Below, piece by piece: positions 8,119 to 16,344 of a DNA stretch of 64,000 nt (its first letter is position 1; every line of letters starts with the position of its first letter). Below the pieces are notes generated by a model that worked only from the letters and a program-made list of their open reading frames with translations, made no database searches and was not told the DNA's origin. The stretch is from Saprospiraceae bacterium (GTDB taxonomy: Bacteria; Bacteroidota; Bacteroidia; Chitinophagales; Saprospiraceae): the NCBI GenBank assembly GCA_016714025.1, contig JADJOB010000001.1:372001-436000 (forward strand), read 5' to 3'. Made by a program: the position numbers and the translations under genes.

Positions 8119-10386
8119 ATGAAACGAATAGATCTAAATTCCATCTTATTTCGGACTGGTCAAAATCTCTTGTTAGTTATCCTTAACGTCTTTATGGTCT
8201 ATTCATCCCATTGCCAAAATTGTCCTAACATGTCCAGTTTTTGCGCAAATATCCCATTGACCTGTGGAGCCAATAACTTAAATAATTCAAGCTGTACCCT
8301 GGATGAGTCCAGCAATTACAGTGGGGATCGATGCAATGAACTTTGCACCGGAGCAGCTCAAAATCAGGTGCATTATGCCTTTGTCAGCAATGGGAGTAAA
8401 ATTGACATTATACTTACCACGGCAAATTGTTCAGATATCTGGTATAACAATCCAGGCCTGGATATGGGTGTTAGTACTGCCTGCTGTGGAGGCACTTCCG
8501 TTTCTTGCAAACGATCACCAACACCCATTCCGCCCAGCTATCAATTGAAAATAACGATAGCAAGTCCAATACCCTGTAAAGTTTATTATATTGATATTGA
8601 TGGATTAAATGGTACTGTTTGCGATTACACCATGAATGTTAGCGGAGGCTATGCGCCCCTGCCTTTGGTTTTAAAAAATATCAACAACGACGCAAACAAT
8701 ATTATTGACATGAGTTTGGGTGCATGCTCTCAGAAATTTACGGTCGAACCACGAGACGAACCCTGTGAAGGATATTATGAATGGACATTTGATGGCCAGC
8801 CCCTAAATGATTTTGATCGGGAAGTACGAATCGATTTTCCCAATGAGGGGGATTTTGTATTGTGTGTTCAGGGTTACATCGGTGTTCCTGATTATAATTG
8901 CGGTCAATCCAATCTCACATGTACCACGATCAAGGTAACAAAGGATCAATTTTATGGCAATACGCGCATACTTTGTAATGAACAAAGAGGCTTTAGGTGG
9001 CATCAGCAGAAGATTAACGCAAGTGGAGTTTATACTCAGGGGTTTAATACATCCTGCCATATTTTTGATAGCATTGTAGAATTTATATTACTTCCCAAAC
9101 CAGAATCAGGCAAAATAAATTATGTCTCTTGCACAAGAAGCGATCCTTATTTCGACCCAATCCAAAATGTATTTTATAAGAATTGTACGGCTAATAAAAA
9201 AATACCCATTACAAAATCTACAGAAATTTACGCATGTGATAGTAGCTACATTCTAAACGTTGCCTATGTTGATCTGAAAACTAATTTTCATTTAAACTGC
9301 AAAAATGGAAATGTGTTTATGAGTCCTGAAATTATAAATTACACGGATACCTGCGGGGTTGGGATCGATATGAAATATAGTTATTCCTGGTTTGAAAAAA
9401 TAAACAACATCACACAATTTCTTGGACAAGGTCCGGAATTAAAAATAGTAAAAAAAGGAACTTACCAATTGCTGGTTTTAGCTCAATATACATTTGGCAC
9501 TGAGTCCGGTACCTGCAGTTTTGTATTTGATGAAGATATTGATGAGGATACTTATTTAAGTACACCTCATACCGGCAACTTATTGGGAAAAAATCAGGTT
9601 TGTAAAGGCGACGTTGAATGTTATTCGATTAAAGATATCGTTAAAGATCCATTTTCATTTAATTGGACTGTTGTGGAGGGCGACATCGTAAGTCCGAATC
9701 CAAATCAATCAGACAGTATCTGTGTCTTATGGCATAAGAACAGCAGTATGCCAAGTGGTAAAATCTGTGTTAGTTACTCAGATTCCTGTTCAAGTAGTTT
9801 ACAGGCTTGCCTGGACATTGAATTTGGGCGGTCTAAAAAAATGATCGCTGGTCCTGACCAGGAAATAGGCGGGGTGCTTGGAACCAAACTAAATGCACAA
9901 GGAAAGAAAGGCCTCTGGACCTATGCGGGTGGACCCGGAACCGTTCATTTTACGGATCCTACGGATCCAAAATCAAGAGTGCGTGTTTCTCGTTTTGGAG
10001 CCTATACTTTAAAGTGGACTACATTTCAGGACGGTTGCGAAGTCTATGGATATCTTACAATTAATTTTTACATTGAATTTCCAGAATTGCAAGGCGAATA
10101 CCTCCCGCCATTTAAAGGATATGGTTTATCGGGTCCAAACATTTCAGCGTTTGAATCTCAATACATCAATCGCCAACTCAATATTCAATTTGCTTCGGAG
10201 ATTAAAAATGCAATTCACTATCAAATAATAAATATTCAGGGACAAGCTATTGATGCAGGAACCATTCCAACGGTTACCAATGAATCGTTGATCCAGCTAA
10301 ACATCGATTTAAACCCGGGTATCTATTTTATCAATATGACATCAGGAAATCTGAGTCAAATATCAAAATTTGTAGTTTTTAAATAA
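8119..10386 (+). CDS. Secreted cysteine-rich protein with T9SS C-terminal sorting domain
   Basis: No enzymatic family recognised. I prefer ATG 8119 (MKRIDLNSILFRTG) over the upstream ATG at 8077, because it places a hydrophobic signal peptide (LLLVILNVFMVYSSHCQ) at the N-terminus. The 755-residue protein is rich in cysteines (CPNMSSFCANIPLTCGANN and many later pairs), which suggests an extracellular disulfide-stabilised fold. Ig/PKD-like beta-sandwich segments appear about residues 190-270 and 490-570. The last about 75 residues (YQIINIQGQAID to SKFVVFK) form a type A T9SS sorting domain. Likely a surface adhesin or structural protein, by inference only. Confidence 0.78.
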   Translation: MKRIDLNSILFRTGQNLLLVILNVFMVYSSHCQNCPNMSSFCANIPLTCGANNLNNSSCTLDESSNYSGDRCNELCTGAAQNQVHYAFVSNGSKIDIILTTANCSDIWYNNPGLDMGVSTACCGGTSVSCKRSPTPIPPSYQLKITIASPIPCKVYYIDIDGLNGTVCDYTMNVSGGYAPLPLVLKNINNDANNIIDMSLGACSQKFTVEPRDEPCEGYYEWTFDGQPLNDFDREVRIDFPNEGDFVLCVQGYIGVPDYNCGQSNLTCTTIKVTKDQFYGNTRILCNEQRGFRWHQQKINASGVYTQGFNTSCHIFDSIVEFILLPKPESGKINYVSCTRSDPYFDPIQNVFYKNCTANKKIPITKSTEIYACDSSYILNVAYVDLKTNFHLNCKNGNVFMSPEIINYTDTCGVGIDMKYSYSWFEKINNITQFLGQGPELKIVKKGTYQLLVLAQYTFGTESGTCSFVFDEDIDEDTYLSTPHTGNLLGKNQVCKGDVECYSIKDIVKDPFSFNWTVVEGDIVSPNPNQSDSICVLWHKNSSMPSGKICVSYSDSCSSSLQACLDIEFGRSKKMIAGPDQEIGGVLGTKLNAQGKKGLWTYAGGPGTVHFTDPTDPKSRVRVSRFGAYTLKWTTFQDGCEVYGYLTINFYIEFPELQGEYLPPFKGYGLSGPNISAFESQYINRQLNIQFASEIKNAIHYQIINIQGQAIDAGTIPTVTNESLIQLNIDLNPGIYFINMTSGNLSQISKFVVFK

Positions 10387-10444
10387 ACCCAGATAGGTTA
10401 AATACATATCAGCTGTTGTATTGAATCAAATTTTAGAATGCCGT

Positions 10445-10894
10445 TTATCCCAATTTAAAATTTCGGTCGAGATTTCTTTTTTCGTCCTTTTCTTTGATGG
10501 ATTCGCGTTTGTCGTATGATTTTTTACCGGAGACCAAGACAATTTCAACTTTAATAATTCCCCGATCGGCTACATAGATTTTATAAGGAATGAGTGTTAA
10601 TCCCTTTTCTGAAATCTTCCGTTCGATCTTACGGATTTCTTCTTTGTTTAATAAGAGTTTGCGATTTTGTTTGGGGTTGTAATCAGATTCTGCTCTCTGT
10701 TTATACGGATTGATATTTAAATTTTTAATCCACACCTCACCGTGTTCAACGATACAATAGGCATCGCTCATGTTGGCATTTCCTGCTTTAATTGACTTTA
10801 CTTCGGGTCCGGATAATAGAATTCCAGCCTCGTAGGTTTGAATAAAATTATAGAGGTAACTGGCTTTTCGGTTTAGGATTTCAATGTCTTTCAC
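10445..10894 (-). CDS. smpB: SsrA-binding protein SmpB
   Basis: A 149-residue partner of tmRNA in trans-translation. It binds the tRNA-like domain of SsrA and delivers it to stalled ribosomes. The conserved core is visible: NRKASYLYNFIQTYEAGI, LSGPEVKSIKAGNANMSD, NPYKQRAESDYNPKQNRKLL and the GLTLIPYKIYV segment. The basic tail (RESIKEKDEKRNLDRNFK) inserts into the mRNA channel. The start codon overlaps the stop of the upstream lipoprotein gene by 4 bp (ATGA), so they are cotranscribed. No tmRNA gene was recognised in this window. Confidence 0.96.
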   Translation of the reverse strand: MKDIEILNRKASYLYNFIQTYEAGILLSGPEVKSIKAGNANMSDAYCIVEHGEVWIKNLNINPYKQRAESDYNPKQNRKLLLNKEEIRKIERKISEKGLTLIPYKIYVADRGIIKVEIVLVSGKKSYDKRESIKEKDEKRNLDRNFKLG

Positions 10895-11361
10895 TGGGTC
10901 GCGTAACGGCTGTAATCAAAAATCATTTTTTTATCTCCATTCTTATCTGAAATCGTTGCAGTCATGACATCAAAAGCTTCCTTTTTGTATTGGATTATTT
11001 GAGGAAAGTTATGTTGTTCATTCACAAATTTTAAAGTAATTACCGGATCCGGCACCCAGGTAAATAAAATAGGAAGGTTGTTGTTTTCTTTGATCGTTGC
11101 TTCATAAAACCAAGTCTTATTGTCTTTAGAAAAAATGCGCATCTTCTCTTTGATGGTTGCATATCCTGCATTCATATCATAACTCAATCCGCTGTATTCC
11201 ATTTCTGAAATTTTAACCCATTTTTCATAGACTTCAATGTCTTTTTGTTTCCATTTACCAACAATCCAATCGACATCGATGGGTTTCTTATTGACCATTT
11301 TAGGTGCAGAGCCGCATGAACACAAGACGAATAAAACGAGACAACTGAGTAAGGATTTCAT
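10891..11361 (-). CDS. Lipoprotein, DUF6265-like
   Basis: A 156-residue predicted lipoprotein. A hydrophobic leader ends in a lipobox-type LFVLCSCGSAP, so Cys is acylated near residue 14-16. The mature part resembles the DUF6265 lipocalin-like fold: VGKWKQKDIEVYEKWVKIS, SGLSYDMNAGYATIKEKMRI, and the hallmark NEQHNFPQIIQYKKE followed by a C-terminal strand. It probably sits in the outer or inner membrane facing the periplasm. No function is known for the family. It overlaps smpB by 4 bp, a coupling that does not suggest a shared process. Confidence 0.75.
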   Translation of the reverse strand: MKSLLSCLVLFVLCSCGSAPKMVNKKPIDVDWIVGKWKQKDIEVYEKWVKISEMEYSGLSYDMNAGYATIKEKMRIFSKDNKTWFYEATIKENNNLPILFTWVPDPVITLKFVNEQHNFPQIIQYKKEAFDVMTATISDKNGDKKMIFDYSRYATQ

Positions 11362-11386
11362 AATATGGATTTAATTTCTAAGCTAA

Positions 11387-13558
11387 TTATATTTTTTCTA
11401 ATACAAAGGAAGTCATTTTTGTGTATAAATGAATTCGTGCATTTTGACCTCCAATCCCATGATTTCTGTTTGGGTAAAAGTAGGTATCAAATTGTTTTTT
11501 GTTTTTAATCAACGCATTTGCCATTTCTGCAGTATTTTGAAAATGCACATTGTCATCTGCCATTCCATGTACCAACAAATAATTTCCTTTCAACCGATCG
11601 GCAAAGTTAACCGGAGAATTCTCATCATAACCTTTTGCATTGTCTTTTAATCGTTTCATATAACGCTCTGTATAAATGGAATCATACCATTTCCAATTGG
11701 TTACCGGCGCCACAGCAATCGCAGATTTAAAAACATCGTTTCCTTTTAAAATGCATAAGCTAGACATATAGCCACCGTAGCTCCAACCAAATATACCTAT
11801 ACGGCTTCCATCTACATAAGACAATTCGGATAAGTATTTTGCTGCATCAATCTGGTCTTCAGTTTCCAGTTTACCCAATTGCATGTAGGTAGATTTTTTA
11901 AATTCTTCACCACGACCTCCTGTTCCACGATTGTCCACAACGCAAATAATATAATCTTTTTGAGCAAGCATTTGCAACCAGTAATACTGTCCAAAACTAT
12001 TCCATCGGTTCATGACTTCCTGACTTCCTGGACCTCCGTATAAAAACATAAATACCGGATACTTTTTCGCCGGATTAAAATCAACGGGTTTAATAAATAA
12101 AGCATTCAACATATCACCATGTCGATTGAATAAGCTGCTGATTTCTACATTGGACAATTTATAAGATTTCAACTTTTCGCTCAATGCTTCATTTGATTCC
12201 AATACCCGGATGATTTTGCCTTCCTGGTTGTTCAGGCTATAGACGGGTGGTTTGTTGATTTCTGAATGGGTCAAAATGATGTATTTTAATCCCGGACTGA
12301 CCTGTGCGCTGTTGTAACCAGGATTAATGGCAATCGGAGTGATTTGTTTGGTTTCCAGATTCAATTTATAAATAGCACGATCGAGTCCTCTGTTTACTGA
12401 TTTTTGAAACAACAAATTTTGTTGGGCTTCATCCATCCCATAAATTTCAGTCAATTCCTCATTGCCTTCTGTAAGTCCTTTGATCAAACGACCGGTAGCT
12501 TCGTATAAATAGATTTGATTATAACCTGATTGTTCGCTGGTCCAAATAAAATTACCATTGGTTAAGAATTGTAAATTATCATGTAAATCAATGTAATACT
12601 TGTTCTTTTCCTCCAGCAGAGTTCTGTATTTATTGGTTGAAACATTGTTTACGATCAACTTTAAATGGTTTTGGTCCCGATTCATCCATGTGATGCATAA
12701 TTCATCTTGCGTTCCAGTCCATTTCATTCTGGGCAAATAGTCATCTTCCCGTTCGCCGATATCCAATTGGACGGATTTCTTCTTTTTCAGAGAATAATTC
12801 CAAACAGTTAGATTGGAATTTTCTTCACCGACCTTTGGATATTTAAAAGTATAGGGTTCAGGATAGGTCTCATTTTTATAATACTCTAAAGTAAATTCTT
12901 TAACATGACTTTCATCAAATCTCAAATAAGCAATATCTTCCCCATCCGGTGACCATTCAAAAGCTCTGGTCAGGGTGAATTCTTCTTCATATACCCAATC
13001 TGATGCGCCGTTGATGATAAAGTTTTTCTTACCATCCATTGTAATTTGTTTTACACTTCCGTGTTTTAGATCTTGAAAATACAAGTTGTTTTCAAACACA
13101 AAGGCTACTTTATCCCCTTTAGGATTAAAAGCAGGATACATAATCTTATTAGGAGAATAGATTCGCTGTAATTTTTCAGATTCCAAATCGTAGACATAAT
13201 AAATTGCTCTGGATGAATATCGGTATATGCCTTCTGATTCTGTTTTTAATAAAAGCTTTGTTTCGTCCTCGCTGAATTCGAAGGATTCCAATTTATCTTT
13301 CAAGAGTCCATTTTCAATTTTACTAGCATCCAAAATAACTTTCTTTACATCATTGCTCAGTAAATAATACTGCGTGATGGTTGAGTTTTGCAAACGGACA
13401 TAGCTTTGTCCATCATTCATGAACTTAAAACCAGGTATGCCCTTGGTCGAAAAACTACCTTTTTCATAAATATCCTCCAAGCTAATTTCTTTTAATTGCG
13501 CAGTAAGAAACTGAAAAACAAAGAGACTTAGGAGCACTAATACTTTTCGATGCATCAT
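11387..13558 (-). CDS. Dipeptidyl peptidase IV (S9B family), secreted
   Basis: A 723-residue serine exopeptidase removing N-terminal Xaa-Pro/Ala dipeptides. Order: a signal peptide (VLLSLFVFQFLTAQ), an N-terminal beta-propeller (DPPIV_N, about 40-480) with the substrate-binding double-Glu motif DWVYEEEF, then the alpha/beta-hydrolase domain. Catalytic Ser593 lies in GIFGWSYGGYMS, Asp about 668 in LVHGMADDNVH and His700 in NRNHGIGG. All DPP IV hallmarks are present, so exact family assignment is secure. It overlaps the aldehyde dehydrogenase upstream by 4 bp. The enzyme likely feeds periplasmic peptide degradation. Confidence 0.93.
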   Translation of the reverse strand: MMHRKVLVLLSLFVFQFLTAQLKEISLEDIYEKGSFSTKGIPGFKFMNDGQSYVRLQNSTITQYYLLSNDVKKVILDASKIENGLLKDKLESFEFSEDETKLLLKTESEGIYRYSSRAIYYVYDLESEKLQRIYSPNKIMYPAFNPKGDKVAFVFENNLYFQDLKHGSVKQITMDGKKNFIINGASDWVYEEEFTLTRAFEWSPDGEDIAYLRFDESHVKEFTLEYYKNETYPEPYTFKYPKVGEENSNLTVWNYSLKKKKSVQLDIGEREDDYLPRMKWTGTQDELCITWMNRDQNHLKLIVNNVSTNKYRTLLEEKNKYYIDLHDNLQFLTNGNFIWTSEQSGYNQIYLYEATGRLIKGLTEGNEELTEIYGMDEAQQNLLFQKSVNRGLDRAIYKLNLETKQITPIAINPGYNSAQVSPGLKYIILTHSEINKPPVYSLNNQEGKIIRVLESNEALSEKLKSYKLSNVEISSLFNRHGDMLNALFIKPVDFNPAKKYPVFMFLYGGPGSQEVMNRWNSFGQYYWLQMLAQKDYIICVVDNRGTGGRGEEFKKSTYMQLGKLETEDQIDAAKYLSELSYVDGSRIGIFGWSYGGYMSSLCILKGNDVFKSAIAVAPVTNWKWYDSIYTERYMKRLKDNAKGYDENSPVNFADRLKGNYLLVHGMADDNVHFQNTAEMANALIKNKKQFDTYFYPNRNHGIGGQNARIHLYTKMTSFVLEKI

Positions 13559-14997
13559 ATTTTTCCTATTAATTTTAATAAGTAGGTTTTAAGAATAATT
13601 TTTGATTTTGTAAATGGAGGATAAAAAAATCGCAAGGAATTAATCAACTTTCCTTGTTTACTGATTCCTCGTTTATGTGAGAAGGTTTCAAATCCATAAA
13701 AACCGTGATTCGAACCATGACCACTTTGGTGATTTCCTCCAAAAGGTAAATTGAAATTGCAATAATTTAATAAGCAATTGTTGATGGTTACTCCACCGGA
13801 ACGGATGGTATTTAAAATAAAATTTTGGTGTTGGGTATCATTCGAAAAAATGTACAAGGACAAGGGCCTGTCAATTTTTTGAATGTTATGGAGTTCATTT
13901 TCCAATGAATCATAGGCAATCAAAGGCAACACCGGACCAAAGAGTTCGGATTGCATGCTCGCATGATCCCAGTTTGTGTTTAGCAAAAGAATGGGTTTAA
14001 TTTTCCGATCAGCAGCATTTAATTGGATGGGGTCTGTCAGCTGCGCGCCCTGATCTAAACTTTCGTTGACAATCTTTAAAATTCTTTGGTAATGTGCTTC
14101 GTTTACAATTCCACAATAATCCGGATTGAAAATTATCTTTTCTCCAAACATATTCTGAAGCGTTTCATTCCATTGGCTTACAAACTCTGTGACTAAATTT
14201 TTTGGAAGCAAGACATAATCAGGCGAAACACAAGTTTGGCCGGCATTGATACATTTTCCATAGACAATGTCGGGCATTATTTTCTTTAATGAAATGGTAT
14301 TATCGAGAATCAGCGGATTTTTTCCACCAAGTTCCAAGGTCACACTGGTCAAATTTTCGGCTGCAGCTTTTAATATTTTTTTCGCGGTGTTTTGCGATCC
14401 GGTAAAGAAGATGTGATTGAAAGGTAATTGAACTAAAGCCTCCGCAATTTTAGAATCGCCCAGGATCACACAAACGTCGGTGGGTGCAAAGCTTTCCTGA
14501 ATCAGCTGTTGTATCACGCTCGCTGCATTTGGAGCAAATTCAGAAGGTTTGAGTATAATTTTATTTCCAGCAGCCCAGGCGGCTATCAAAGGAATGATTG
14601 AAATATTTATCGGATAATTCCAGGGAGCCAAAATTAAAACCACTCCTTTAGGTTCATAACTAATGTAATGTGAACTTCCAATTAACTCGGTAGGCGTTTG
14701 AACTGATTTTGGACGCATCCATTTTTTTAATTCGCGTTTAGCAATACGCAATTCGAGTAAACAGGTTAAAAGCTCTGAGGTATGCGATTCAAAATCCGAT
14801 TTATTAAAATCAAGTTGCATGGCTTTTGCAATCCGATCCTGATAGCGCAACAAATTTTGCTCGAGTTTATTTAAACCAGCCATGCGAAATTCATAGCCTG
14901 GAATAGGAGCTAATTGAAAACTTGCCTCCATTTGTTTAAAAATGGAATGCATTGAATTTAAATCAACTGAAGTATCAATTAGTTCGGGTACTTGCAT
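13555..14997 (-). CDS. Aldehyde dehydrogenase family protein (class 3-like)
   Basis: A 480-residue NAD(P)-dependent aldehyde dehydrogenase of the short ALDH3 type. The order fits: VVLILAPWNYPINISIIPL near residue 115-130, the glycine motif FTGSQNTAKKIL, the general-base Glu in VTLELGGKNP, and the catalytic Cys in INAGQTCVSPDYVLLP. The C-terminal PFGGNHQSGHGSNHGFYGFETFSH motif is typical of ALDH3, and the hydrophobic tail (FYPPFTKSK onward) suggests membrane attachment. It probably oxidises medium/long-chain or lipid aldehydes. Transcription continues into the dipeptidyl peptidase gene (4-bp overlap). Confidence 0.92.
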   Translation of the reverse strand: MQVPELIDTSVDLNSMHSIFKQMEASFQLAPIPGYEFRMAGLNKLEQNLLRYQDRIAKAMQLDFNKSDFESHTSELLTCLLELRIAKRELKKWMRPKSVQTPTELIGSSHYISYEPKGVVLILAPWNYPINISIIPLIAAWAAGNKIILKPSEFAPNAASVIQQLIQESFAPTDVCVILGDSKIAEALVQLPFNHIFFTGSQNTAKKILKAAAENLTSVTLELGGKNPLILDNTISLKKIMPDIVYGKCINAGQTCVSPDYVLLPKNLVTEFVSQWNETLQNMFGEKIIFNPDYCGIVNEAHYQRILKIVNESLDQGAQLTDPIQLNAADRKIKPILLLNTNWDHASMQSELFGPVLPLIAYDSLENELHNIQKIDRPLSLYIFSNDTQHQNFILNTIRSGGVTINNCLLNYCNFNLPFGGNHQSGHGSNHGFYGFETFSHKRGISKQGKLINSLRFFYPPFTKSKIILKTYLLKLIGKI

Positions 14998-15059
14998 GAG
15001 GAATCAAAGATACGAGAAGGCTGTGGCATTGTTAGGATCCCTTAAATGGGGAAATTGAA

Positions 15060-16226
15060 TTAATGGGCTGCATCGGCTACCGCTTTGGCAACGCGATGTG
15101 CGATGGATTCGTCCAATGCAGGCGGAATGATTTGCTCCCGGCTCGGGTTTTCCACAGCGGAAGCAATAGCTTGTGCAGCGGCAAATTTCATAGCCAGGGT
15201 AATGCGTTTGGCTCGTGCGTGCAATGCACCTAAAAAGATGCCTGGAAAGGCCAGGACATTGTTTACCTGGTTGGGAAAATCGGATCGTCCGGTACAAACG
15301 ATGAAGGCACCACCTGCCATGGCTTCATCCGGTAATATTTCCGGAATTGGATTCGCCAATGCTAAAATGAGCGGATCCTTTGCCATCGAACGGATGTGAT
15401 TTCTATTTAAAAGATTTGCTTTACTTACTCCAACAAAAACATCCGCCCCAACGAGCGCATCCTCAACATTTCCCATCAAATTTCTTGGATTGGTATAGAG
15501 CAGCAATTCTTCTTTAATGTCGTTGACTCCCAATCGATTTTTATGTATGATTCCCATGGTATCGCACATGATAATCTCTTTGGCGATTTTTTGATTGCGG
15601 GCGTCGCGATCCTTTTTACCTAAATATCTTGCAATGGCAATGCCGGCTGCTCCGGCTCCATTGATCACTATTTTGAGGTCTTCCATTTTTCTTCCGGTCA
15701 ACCTGCAAAAATTCATCAAGGCAGCCAAAACGACGATGGCTGTGCCATGTTGGTCGTCGTGAAATACGGGAATTCCAATATCCTGAAGTTTTTCTTCTAC
15801 CTCAAAACAACGAGGTGAAGAAATGTCTTCCAGATTGATACCCCCAAAAACGGGTGCAATGTTTTTAACTATTGAAATGATTTCATCAGTTTTCTGAGTT
15901 GTCAAACAGATTGGGAAGCCATTGATGCCTGCAAACCGTTTGAAAAGCATGGCTTTCCCTTCCATAACCGGAATGGCTGCATGGGCGCCTATATTCCCTA
16001 AACCGAGAACTGCAGATCCATCAGAGACAATGGCAACGGTATTTCCTTTAATGGTATAATCATACACTTTGGAAGGGTCATTATGGATTTCTTCGCAGGG
16101 AGCTGCCACACCCGGTGAATACGCAAGCGACAGATCATCCTTTGAGCGGATGTCCAACTTGTTTTCAACGGTAATTTTCCCCTGCAATTCCTGGTGCAGT
16201 CGAATGGAACGTTCGAATATATCCAT
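15060..16226 (-). CDS. Malic enzyme (NAD(P)-dependent, oxaloacetate-decarboxylating)
   Basis: A 388-residue malic enzyme converting malate to pyruvate, CO2 and NAD(P)H. The N-terminal domain has the signatures DLSLAYSPGVAAPCEEI and VAIVSDGSAVLGLGNIGAHA. The metal/malate site lies in GINLEDISSPRCFEVEE and HDDQHGTAIV. The nucleotide-binding domain starts with KIVINGAGAAGIAIAR. The protein lacks the C-terminal phosphotransacetylase-like domain of MaeB-type fusions, so it is the short form. Cofactor preference cannot be read with confidence. It is monocistronic, with 119 bp to the end of the next gene on the same strand. Confidence 0.93.
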   Translation of the reverse strand: MDIFERSIRLHQELQGKITVENKLDIRSKDDLSLAYSPGVAAPCEEIHNDPSKVYDYTIKGNTVAIVSDGSAVLGLGNIGAHAAIPVMEGKAMLFKRFAGINGFPICLTTQKTDEIISIVKNIAPVFGGINLEDISSPRCFEVEEKLQDIGIPVFHDDQHGTAIVVLAALMNFCRLTGRKMEDLKIVINGAGAAGIAIARYLGKKDRDARNQKIAKEIIMCDTMGIIHKNRLGVNDIKEELLLYTNPRNLMGNVEDALVGADVFVGVSKANLLNRNHIRSMAKDPLILALANPIPEILPDEAMAGGAFIVCTGRSDFPNQVNNVLAFPGIFLGALHARAKRITLAMKFAAAQAIASAVENPSREQIIPPALDESIAHRVAKAVADAAH

Positions 16227-16344
16227 AGAGTTGTTAAGCCAGCAAAAATAATACCGAAACCGGATTTTAGTCCTGTTCGCTTAGAATAGTCTTAAATACC
16301 CATCAATTAGGGCTTGGAATTAACATTTCCAACCGACTCGGGTC